Assembly: GCA_038503035.1 (NCBI GenBank) | Contig: JAVSML010024713.1 | Span: 1 to 64,000, forward strand | From: Crocodylus rhombifer | Lineage: Eukaryota; Chordata; Crocodylia; Crocodylidae | Direction: 5' to 3' | DNA length: 64,000 nucleotides | Translations under genes and position numbers: made by a program | In this document: piece by piece, positions 1 through 10,300 of the stretch | Layout of the letters: the number at the start of each line of letters is the position of its first letter | Numbering within the stretch: the stretch's first letter is position 1 | Notes under the pieces: generated by a model | What the model was told of the DNA's origin: nothing | Databases searched by the model: none | The model's input: the letters and a program-made list of their open reading frames with translations, nothing else

Positions 1-10
1 CCCATTTGAG

Positions 11-450
11 TTGGTTTTTGGTCATGACCCAAGGGGACTCCTGGGCATGATCCGTGAATGGTGGGAAACTGAGCCTGAGGGGACAACACCACCACAGGCC
101 ATGACTGACTTTTGGGACAGATTAAAGAAGGCCCTGACAATAGCTCAAGAGAATCTGGGACAGAGGCAAGAGAGACAGATACAGCACTATGACATGCATA
201 CCACAGAAAGAGAGCTGAAGGCCAGAGTCTGGGTGCTAGTGCTATTACCTGATAGTCTACAAAAGTTATTAGCTTGATGGCAGGGTCTGTTTCAAGTAAC
301 TAAGTGTACGGAGCCCATCAACTATGAGATGCTTCAGACAGAGCCCACGAGGAAGAGAAGTGGCATCAAAGGGAGGGGTGGATGATACAGGATCTAGCTG
401 AATGTGAAGAACTAGAAGGGGATGGGGAACCTTGGAGGCTGGGGGAGGCC
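11..450 (+). pseudogene. Integrase C-terminal fragment of the Gmr1-like element
   Basis: An open stretch from 11 to 277 encodes about 88 residues with the PFELVFG/PRGLL motif typical of the end of the integrase core, followed by a helical QENL..AQ-like region and the start of the small beta-barrel domain (VWVLVLLPDS...KLLA). A stop at 275-277 interrupts the usual W-Q-G motif, which continues directly after it (WQG.FQVT) until about 360. After that the similarity fades into a linker leading to the RT. The beginning of integrase with its zinc finger and DDE residues is outside the window. Confidence 0.75.
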
Positions 451-487
451 CCACCAAGACTGACTAGACCTTGAACAGCAAAAGACT

Positions 488-1000
488 TTGGGGATCTTAA
501 TAACTGAATATTGTGATGTGTTCTGTGAGATCCCGGGGGAACCCCAGGGAGTAGTACATTGCATGCAGACCCCACCCAGGCAGATTGTACACAATCATTG
601 GAGAAGGCTACCTTGGCACCTGTGGCCTGCGGTCAAGCAGGAGGTTGATGTGATGAAGAAGTTGGACATCATTGAGGAATCTAGGAGCCCCTAGAGAAGC
701 TTGATGGTGGTGGTCCTGAAGGCAGATGGCTCCATAAGGTTGTGCATTGATAATCACAAGCTAAATGAAATAGCAACGTTCGATGCCTTTCCTATGCCCC
801 AGGTAGAGGATATGTTGGAAAAGGTAGGCCAAGCCAAATGCATCTCGACCTTGGATCTCACAAATGGCTATTGGCAGATCCTGATGGCACCAACCATCAG
901 GGAAAAAACTGTCTTTGGAACCCCATGGGCCTTATTCCAATTCAGGAGGATGCTATTTGGTGGCCGCATATATTGCTGACATCATTGTTTTCTCCGGCGA
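488..1000 (+). pseudogene. Reverse transcriptase fragment of the Gmr1-like element
   Basis: Reading from 488 and then from 701 gives the gypsy RT order: a DIIEES motif, VVLKADGSIRLCIDN, FPMPQVEDMLEKVG, and STLDLTNGYWQI, followed by the TPWALFQFRRMLFG block. A stop near 692 and a frameshift after about 960 break the frame. The active-site box that should read YxDD is YIAD (about 974-985), so one catalytic aspartate is lost. The sequence then goes on, in other frames, through a GDWETH block. This is a dead RT. Confidence 0.8.
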
Positions 1001-1089
1001 CTGGGAAACACACTGCCACCACCTATGGGAGATCCTCAATGAACTCTGACAGACCAGAAGTGCACACCGGGAAAGAGAGAGACCCAGTA

Positions 1090-1800
1090 CCTTGGGTTCA
1101 TGGTTGGACAGGGAAAAATAAAACCCATAGCTGATAAAGTGGCAGCCATACAACGACACCCTTTGCCTCAAACACTCAGACAGCTACAGTCTTTCCTGGG
1201 TTTTGCCAATTACGACAGGTGCTTTATCAAGGATTTTTCAGAGAAGGCAGCGCCCTTGATAGAGATGACCAGAGGATGGAGGAACTGGATCCAGTGAAAC
1301 CCACAGGTCATCCTAGCCTTCAAACAAGTTAAGGCAGCCCTATGCCAGCACCCAGTGCTTTATAACCCAAATTTTGAAAAGATGTTTTGTTTTTTTTGTT
1401 TTTTTACAAATGGACACCCCCGGCACTGCATTAGGAACTATCCTCTTCCAAGAAGGAGGGGCAGAAGAGAAACCAATAACCTTTGCTAGCAAAAAAATTG
1501 ATGCCCGCAGAAACCCAATATTCCACAATTGAGAGGGAATGCCTGGCTATCCGGTAGGGGATGGAACTCTTTCATTATTACTCAGCAGGCCGGAAGTTCA
1601 TATTAGTCACAGACCATGCACCCCTACGCTGACTACAAGCAGCCAAGCTAGATAACGCTAGGCTAATGAGATGGTCTCTCGTTATACAATCCTTTTATTT
1701 TACAGTGAAGCACCGGGTGGGAAAGAAGAGTGGCAATGTTGATTTCCTGTCACAAACCAAAGATGCAACAGGTGAAAGGGCAAAGGGTCCAACCAACTGT
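1090..1800 (+). pseudogene. RT connection and RNase H remnant of the Gmr1-like element
   Basis: A frame opening at 1100 encodes VAAIQRHPLPQTLRQLQSFLG followed by FANYDRCFIKDFSEKAAPL, the typical block joining RT to RNase H. After a stop at 1295, AFKQVKAALCQHPVLYNPNF continues. Further pieces of the RNase H region (TIERECLA-like and a TDH-like block near 1610) can be followed only by changing frame. An AT-rich expansion of T runs (1385-1407) lies inside. Confidence 0.7.
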
Positions 1801-1855
1801 GCCGAGGATTGTGAAGATTCAGCAACTTAAGTTTCTTTGAACAAAATGGGGGAAG

Positions 1856-2400
1856 TGCGTAACAGGGGCTCAGGCTAGAAATCAAGCGGTTGCCCTCGGG
1901 GCACTGGAGTGAAGGAGAGTGGTTGCTGCAAAGCCAACAGAGCAAGAAGGATGCTGCAGCCAAGGCAAGCAAGTTGGACGTCAGACCAGTGGATACTTAC
2001 CCCAGGTGGCGGTGGCCAGTAGTCAGCTGGCAGGATCCCAGGGAGGTTGGGAACACAACCGTCGGAGACTGAGCTCCAGGAAACAACCGGCTCGAAGCGG
2101 TGGAGAGACGGCCTCAATCGGGAAGGGAGCTACAGGGAAAATTCACTCAGGGTGCAGGAGCTGATGGGTGGCTGGCAAGATCCTGGGAAGGCTGGGGAAC
2201 CAGACCCCAGAGAAGGATCCCCAGAGACATCTGGCTGTCAGTAGGAGCAGCAGAGAGACAGCCGCAACTGGAACAGAGCAGCAGGGAAGCTGCAATCAAC
2301 TAAGTGGTGATACAGCTGCTTCCACATTAATGAGGCAATTAGTGCGGTTGGCTATGTTGTATCCACTTCAGTAAAGATAGGCACAGTGTTGAAACTAACA
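1856..2400 (+). repeat. Candidate 3' LTR of the Gmr1-like element
   Basis: Directly after the RNase H region is a purine run (aaaatgggggaag, 1843-1855) that looks like a polypurine tract, followed by TG at 1856. The next 545 bases are non-coding and end in CA at 2399-2400, the TG...CA form of an LTR. The matching 5' LTR is outside the window and no target duplication can be tested, so the right boundary is tentative. Confidence 0.4.
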
Positions 2401-4217
2401 CCCAGGTGATCTGGTGTTTCTCACCCTCTCCTCTCAGGAATTAACATCTAAATCTTTTTGCTATCTTAATCATGGCAGGTGAGTCCTGGGGAAGAGAGGG
2501 GACAAACAGCCGACCCACAAATATAAATGCCAAAAGGGAAATCATTTTAGAACACAAGCTGAAATTTCAGCAAAGAAATTGCTGAATAACGTTACATACA
2601 AAATACAATTTGAGACTTATAAAAAAAAATCCTCCTCCTTTCATTTTCCCTTGCTCCCAAAAGTTCATCAATACATATGGGACATGACAAGCCAGCTCCT
2701 CAAAAAGTGTTTGCGGACTATATTTGTACACTGTGCCACTCCCCACCATGCACAAATGTAACCTTAACATATTTGCATGTGTGCAAACACAAATCCTCCC
2801 TGGTTTATGGAAATGCATCATGTTTTCTATCGAATCAGTCAGGCACATGCAAAATTACAAACATATTTCTCTAGAAACACTTTAAAGTATTTTAAATAGA
2901 AATGGACTTAGCATTTTCAGGATTTCAGTATAAAATAATTGGCAAGACCATTCTGGTTTATTTTGTCCCTTTTCCTTTTTCTTTTCACCTCAACTCAGAT
3001 GTTGGATGTTTCCTTTGTCTTTCTTTTTCTGCACTTTTGTCTTGTTATCTTCTGTGTGTTTGAACTTTATTTTTTGACATTGACCCTGTGCACTGAAGTG
3101 AGAGTTGGCTTCTTGGTTTTCAGTATTGCTCTGGTCTCTTGGCTATTTTATTTCACCATATCCGTGATAGAGCAAAGAATTTCCAATACTTCCATATTAA
3201 CTATTTTTGTAATGGATAAGAAAATTGCTTGTGGTATTTTCTGCTGTTCTTCTAGATGGTCAGATATTATTTTACAGTGTGATATTTTGGTAATAACATA
3301 TGTAGAGCTGAAAGGGTAGTACTCAGAGCTTGTAATAAGGTCTCTTTATTATCATTTACCTTATATTGTGACTGACAGATTAATTCTGTTTTTCCCTAAA
3401 TGATAGCTACTTGCCCCTTTCTGTATTAGCATGCAGTCATTCCACTGTGATATTCTGCTTTCTAAAACATTCACATTTTGGTTGGAAGGAGTGTATTTGT
3501 TTATTAGCTGATAATTCATTCTTCCATCTCATTTACTGCCTGTCTTTAATGTAATTTTGACTTGCGTTTGGAAACACTGATATCTAAATCAAAGATTTTG
3601 TATGCATAACTTCTCTGTGCTTCCTGTTGTTACTAATGGTGTATTAATATAATGCATCCTTTGAGTAATAATGCTTTTTAATTCAATACCTTTTGGTCTA
3701 AAACTTGTAGATTTTGTGCCCCCTTAATTCCAACTGATTTCAGTGGGTGTTTGGGTTGTGCAGGGAATGCAAAAATTTGCCTTTATGCCATGTGACTGGT
3801 TTTAGAAAAAGGGTTTATAGAGAAATAGCACAAACACAGATATTAGGATGGAAACGTAGTACTGCAGGTTGTGGACCAACCATAGAGCTTTTTCTTTAAA
3901 ATATATTTATTATATAATTTGTGTTGAATGGTTTACACTGGTACCTTTATTATGAAAACCTGATTGAATGCTTTACCAGAAAAAATAATTTCTTAGTTCA
4001 TTTTCTTTGATTTCTAAAGCACCAGCTGACATCTTTTAAATTCTTAAGTACATAAGCGATCACAATTTGTAGATGCTGGGAAGTCAGAAAATTATTAATA
4101 ATGTGTTAGCTCATTCAGTTGGATAGAAATAACTTATTGGTTTTGAGTCCTGAAGCAAAATTTACTACAAAAAAATGTCAGAATGGATGCACTTCAACAA
4201 TGATATTTTTTTTTAAG
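2401..4217. other. Intron sequence upstream of the first visible SLC24A2 exon
   Basis: AT-rich, with no recognisable coding exon, RNA gene or well-bounded repeat. An open frame at 2939-3319 is rich in F and L because the DNA is T-rich; I judge it chance. The last bases (4202-4217) are a T-rich tract ending in AAG, the acceptor for the next exon. Confidence 0.6.
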
Positions 4218-4313
4218 GAAAATTCAGAGAGAGAGCCTCAGTTCTTCATAAGATTGCCAAAAAGAAGTGCCAGGTAGAAGACAGTGAAAGACGGAATGGG
4301 GCTGCTAATCATG
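4218..4313 (+). CDS. SLC24A2: SLC24A2 cytosolic-loop exon, 96 nt, phase 1-1
   Basis: Acceptor ...tttttttttaag|gaaaa and donor catg|gtgagt. The exon starts with the last two bases of a split glycine codon and encodes [16 protein letters not shown] then [15 protein letters not shown], ending with the first base of a split codon. This is the basic part of the NCKX2 cytosolic loop following the last N-terminal membrane segment. Because both flanking introns are phase 1 and the length is divisible by three, skipping it would keep the frame. Confidence 0.93.
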
Positions 4314-7300
4314 GTGAGTATAGGAGTTCCAAATTTGTTTTATTGGCAAAAAATATATATACCATTTATTTACCCAAAAAAGAGGAAATATATCAGCTTG
4401 GGAACCTAAAAATAGGCCCCAAATCCATTTTCAGACTTATAATAGAAGCCTGGTTTTCCACAGCAGTTAGTACCTGCAAATGAGAAGAGACACATATCTG
4501 CAAATGTGCCATTACAGTGCATGAATAAACTTCAGAGGTTATTGCTCTGTAGTTTATTGCTCCCAGGAAGCTCCCAGGATTTTTACACGTGCAGCCAGAC
4601 CATAGCACATTGAGCCAGGTCAAAGCAGCGTGCCTGGGAGGTCAGCCTGCCAGCCCAGGGCTGCTCCAGCTGAGTTCAATGTACTGCAGAGGGCCTGGCT
4701 GGGGCACAAGGATGCTTCAGTGTAGGATTAGCCAGCATGTAACCCCCACACTGAAGCACCCTCATGCCCCAGCCAGCCAGGGCAGCATCTACAGGTGTGC
4801 CGCTGCAACTTGTAAATACAAGTGCTACCCTGCTGCAGAGTTTGTTAGTTTCCTGTGCCCTGATAGGCATGTGTAGAAGCTGAAATGTTTAATGCAGAGC
4901 TAATTAGTTAGCTCCACAATAAATGTCTCATGTAGACATGCCAGTTTGATCTTTATTCTAGACTTGCTACTTCCAAGCTGACCCAGACATGAAAGGGTAC
5001 CTGGTCATTTAGGCTAGGGGGTCAAAGCAGGTGACCATGATACCAACCATTTCCTTCTGTGCTGTTGGTTACAGAACCCAGTGGGGTCATCTACACATCC
5101 TGGGCAGGTGTCTACATGTGCACACATTTGGGAGCAGATTTGCTTCCAATAGGGGCAGCTCAGAGATGGCTGTTCCCATCCTGCTCTGCCCCCCCTGCAG
5201 CAGCCAGGGGGATCTCCAGACTACCACTGGGTGCTAGCCCAGGGGATGGCAGAGAGCATGGGGCCAGGAGACAGCTGTCTCTTGGCAGGAGCTGGGAGAT
5301 TGCTCCCTGCCTCTGGGAGCTGCCTACTGCTTGGGCACAGCCTAGCCTGAGGCAATGTCTCCCTGCCCCAACAGCAGGGAGCTTCTGGCCCCAGCTCCCC
5401 AATTGGGAACAGGGGACTTGGAAAGAGCTGCAGGGGAGGGGCAGATCCTAGCCCCCTGCCCCTATCTACCAGTGTGGTAGCTAGCAGTGAGCCCCTGGCT
5501 GGGCAGGGATTCCCTGATTGTGGAACGGGGACTGGCAGCTCCCTGGTGCTGGGACATAAAGACATTATCCCCACCCAGGCTCTGCCACTGGAGCCTGATC
5601 CAGCAGCAGGGAGCTCCCATGGGCAGGGAGCAATCACCCACCCCCTGTTGCCTGGCTGACTGGGAGCAGATTTGCTTCTTGTCAGCTGTCTATACGTGCC
5701 TTACTGTGCATGCAGAGTAACTCTTCAGCATTTAATTTGCTACCAGTACGTCCTAATTATGTTAGCTTGATGGGCCACTGGGCTCAGGATGGAACTTTTG
5801 GCATAACCAAGTGAAGAATCTGGCTGATTATATGTCATATGAAACCATACTACAATGGTACTTTAATTTTAGGCCTAGTCATTTGTTATGAGCCCTAGAT
5901 AAAAGCTCCATATTCTTTCTAGGGCTAAATTTTCCTCTCTGATTCATCTATAATGAATTATTAAAGACTGTTCTGACTCTCTGCAGGATTGTGCCTAAAA
6001 CTCTGCCCCATCAGGATGAATGGGAGCTCCTATATATGAAAAGAAAGCCAAAAAAGGCATCCAGGGAGCCATTGTACAAGACTGAAACATGTAGAATTAA
6101 AAGTAATGGGAATAGGAAGACAATTTATGTTCTCAGTTATGTTCATGCAAATCCATGGGTTTTCACAGAAATTTGACAGGAACAATTGAAAACACCATTT
6201 TGATCATGATTACGTATTTCTTTATGGCAATACCAGGGACGTATGCTTCCGGCGAGTACTCTGCATGTGCAAAATGCTCCCTGAGATCTACCCTGTGTAC
6301 AGTTTGCAATACTACATACAATTTTCACATTTCCGAGCAAGATGTGTGCATGATGTGGCATATGTAATTCAACAGCTGCCATAAAAAAGACTTGAAATCT
6401 AGCATGTAAACCCAAAAGCCCTCAAATACACATTGCTGCTGTGAATGATTCATTCTCTCTGGAGCAAAACCTGGATATCTTGCATTCACATACAAGGTCT
6501 CAAAATCAAAGGTTGTGTCTTGCAAAAGGAAGGTGCAGATATGCATTCATCAACTGTAGAATACTTCAAGTAATTGCTTTGAGGTATCTCTCTTGTAGGG
6601 CAGGGATTTGTGCTATTCCAGGGGTAGAACAGGGTAACAGTCACTAGGTTCACACTCGTTGCATATCCAGTGGCCAAAATGTTTGTGTCCCCATTGCATA
6701 GTGGAGTTTAGTCATTACTATGGGCTGGAGTCAACAATTGGAGGTATAGTTTGATAGCTGGTCTATATCCTGATTATGGTTTGGAAAAATTCCGTAACCT
6801 CTGGCCCTGTACATGGCTGTTGCACTAAGTTGTTTGCTCTGCATTTGACAAAGGATAAGATTGTGTCTTTCAGATCAGAAGTTATGTGTAGTTGTTAAAG
6901 AAAAAATCCTTACAGTCACCTCTCTTTTAGCCACTGCCTTACCACTGAATGTTCAACCAAAAAAGCCTGTTTAATGTATCTGATTAAAAATTGAATCCAT
7001 GCTATCAGTTGACACTTGCCCTGACCATGTGCTATATAGTTAGATACACTTTGCCTACAGAGTCAAGCAATTAGTTGAGAATATTTTGTTAATGCATCAT
7101 ATTGCTGGGAAGGAGGAAGACTTACAAGTAGGGAAATAATCCTGAGCTCTTGAATTTTAATTCAGAAAGAACATGACCACAGCAGTAATGCAAGCCACAC
7201 AGTTATATTTACTTCTTTGTGTGGCAAGATATTATAAAATGCATATTATTCAAGTAATTGTTTGTTGCTCCTTCTCATGTCATCTGATTATCCAAGGACA

Positions 7301-10300
7301 TCTGATGAGTGCTCTTTTTAAATAAGAGTTTTTGTCATACTTCTTGTTTAGAACAATCCCAGGAGAATCATGGTGAAAAGAACTGAACTGAATAACCCCT
7401 GTTCCCTACTGTTTCCCATTTATCCTGGCAGGAAATTTTCATGAGGACTTTATTTGTAAGACTATTGGAAAACTTGGGTATTGTTTAGTACCTTTGCTTT
7501 TTCCATTCGTGGTGCAAGTAAAAAGAATGTGAATGTCATATGAGAAAATTGACAATTCTGAACACAGGAATTTGCACAAAATTAATTCTTACACACCAAC
7601 TTCCATATTTTTAAACTGACTCTCTTATTTAATGCATCAACTAGGGACAAAATTGTAGTCTAGCTTTTGCAAAAAAAACCTCACTGACCCAGCCTTTTTG
7701 TCATTGTAGAATTGCTGAGCAGTACAGGATCTAATTTGGTAGTTCTCAGAGGTGTCATTTTTACAACTCCTTACCATCCATCCTTTGCATATAGACATCC
7801 CCAAATGTGAAGTCACAAATATTTCAGAACATATGATAGTCATAACACCTGTGAGTTCTATGGCAACTCTTAACAGAAATCCAGCTTTACTAATTGCAGA
7901 TGGAAAAATTTGCAAGTCAAGTTTCTCCATCTCTTCATGAGTTTATCCCACACTCCACTTGCCAGCAGAGAATCTCATATTTTATTATTCTTTATGAAGA
8001 ATGGTTTACTGTCAGTTTTGACTTAATTCTGTTAGATTACCACAGCTCAGCAAGAGTATGACATGAGTAAAGAGCACCAAATAGGTCCTAAGTTACAGTT
8101 AAGAATTTAAACATTATAAAGAGCTCTTTTAAAAAACACAAGTAACATTGGAACAGCTTCTTCATTCCTTATCCAGGCAACCCCACTCTGTAGTCCAAAT
8201 TTGACTCTAATTAGATGTATGAAAGTTTGTTCTCTGGAGTAATTTGCATCAATGTAACTGAGCCCAGAATATATCTTTTTTATGAATGTTACTGATAACA
8301 TTTGATAATTCATATAGATTGAAAGCAATGTTACTAATTTGTTTTTGTTCTCCTCTGCCCCTCCACCCCTGCTTATGGATGATCTAACAGAAAAAATTGA
8401 ACTCCCAAATGCTGCAAAAGTGGAAGTTGCAATAACACCACCAACTGATTCAGGACCAGTACAAAATGGAAATGTTGCCCACAACACTGAAGCCGAGGTT
8501 AATATCTTTTTATTGTCTATTTATCTAGAAGTAGATTGCAAAAAAGTCTTTACTCTGAGCAAGGAATAGTTGTGTTTGCCTCTGCCCTCAATTAAACTGG
8601 GTATTAGAGCAAATTTTGCCTAAAATATAAAGGCTCTTTTCCCCTGCACCTCCACTTAGCACTGAATTTAAGGTAAAGCCATAATTTGAAATCTTTTCTT
8701 TCAGGGCATATTTCTTGCATATTGCATATTCTTGCAACTAATGGAAATAGTTTGTCCAGTTGTTCTTACATTGCACAGAACATTTTCTCTTAGGAGTACA
8801 ACCTGCCATGTTTAATTAAGTGGATGGTTACAAAAAAGTGCTTACAAGATGAGAATTGGTCACAGACATCTTCCCTTGGATATCACATTTGAGACATAAA
8901 CTTCAGACAGAGAGCAAATTATATTTTCTTGCATGACTGTGCATAGTAAGCATAAATGCAGACATTGAATAGTTGCTCACAAGAAAAATACAGATTTTAA
9001 TTTGCTTGTTTTAACTAAGTAAATATACTTTTTATGAATAGTTATCACACAACTGCATGACTGTGTCTGATTTTTGTAACGACTACCTGAAATACAAAGA
9101 ACATTAGGAACCTAAAGATGTAGACAGGCATCTAGTGTAGCTTACAAGGGTGCTTAAGCAAATCAGGTGACTGCCCAACTTCTATGTGACCAAAAGAAAC
9201 AAAATAGCCGTGTGAGTTAGTATTGTTAAAGTTAGGTCTTATGCTGTTAGACCCAAGCAAACTGCTGAAAGCACCATGTAGACTTCCCGACTGGCTCAAG
9301 GATTCCTTCTGACATGACTTTCAGTCTCAGATTTTGGTTTACTTTCAGCTGAAAATGTACAGGTCTCACCATTTTCTTTAAAGAATGTATAGAAATTGTT
9401 TTCCCTGGTGGCAAAACGCAGGTATTTGATATTCCTATTGCTGTTTCCTTATGCTGCTTTTTGTTGTAAATATGCCCAATAGTTCTCTAATCTTCAGTAT
9501 TCTACTTTTGTTCACCTACCTACCCATTTCTGCAGGTACTTTGCTATGTCATCTTGTTTACACATTTTTATAAAGTAGTCACTTAAACCACTGGAAATTT
9601 GTTTAAACTACAGCAAAGGAGGCTAAGATTAAAACTCAGGGAAAAACTCTCGAACAGTAATAGTAGGGCAATGGAACAAGCTGTCTAGGGAAGTTGTAGA
9701 ATCTCCTTCATTGGAGGTTTTTACAGGAGGCTAGAGGCACATTTGCCTGGGGTGGTTTAAGAACAGTGATTCCTGCAACTGTGAAGGTGGGTGTACTATT
9801 TGACTCCTGAAGTCTTTGCCAGTTCTCTGATTCTATGGAATTTAAAGGATGTTACACACTATTAAAATACAAAAACATTCTTATTTTTACAGAAATATTA
9901 ATATAGTTTGAACACGGGACCACTTTGAATGATTATAGATATTTTCCAGTAAAAAATATTTGTTGTGACCACAGTTGTCTATTTCTAGTCCTACATATGA
10001 AGGAGAAGATTTCTCTTGGGAGAGTGCTGCTACCTTGTATTTCCCTGAGTTCTGTTTCATTTTGATCATCTGAAATATGTCTTAGTGCAATTGTCATCGT
10101 TTGAACTGCTGTGTTTCTTTTAAATAAGATTACTAGGTTACCTCAGAAACAGCAACATGTTATTTGTGTTTTTCATTAAGGACCTTGTCTGCCATCACTG
10201 AAATCAAATGAGATTCTTTTAGTAAAGAGGCTAGAGTTGGAAGTCTTTTCACAAAATAAAAAATGATATGCAAAAGCAGCAAGTTGATGAAAAGCAAATT

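Larger units (their letters stand above)
1..1855 (+). mobile_element. Decayed Ty3/gypsy LTR retrotransposon, Gmr1-like, 5' end outside window
   Basis: The + strand translates in broken frames as a retrotransposon Pol. First comes the C-terminal end of an integrase (from 11, beginning PFELVFG.DPRGLL), then reverse transcriptase (about 490-1000), then the RT connection and RNase H region (about 1090-1800). The order integrase then RT is the reverse of ordinary Ty3/gypsy elements and matches the Gmr1-like group known from fish and other deuterostomes. Stops and frameshifts occur throughout, so the copy is inactive. The gag, protease and first part of integrase lie before position 1. It sits in an SLC24A2 intron, in the same orientation as the gene. 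Family assignment is from recognised protein motifs; order is seen directly. Confidence 0.85.

Noticed and set aside
2939..3319. 126-codon open frame rich in F and L, looking like a membrane protein
   Set aside because: It lies in T-rich intron DNA, which by itself yields F/L-rich frames; no motif, start context or exon structure.
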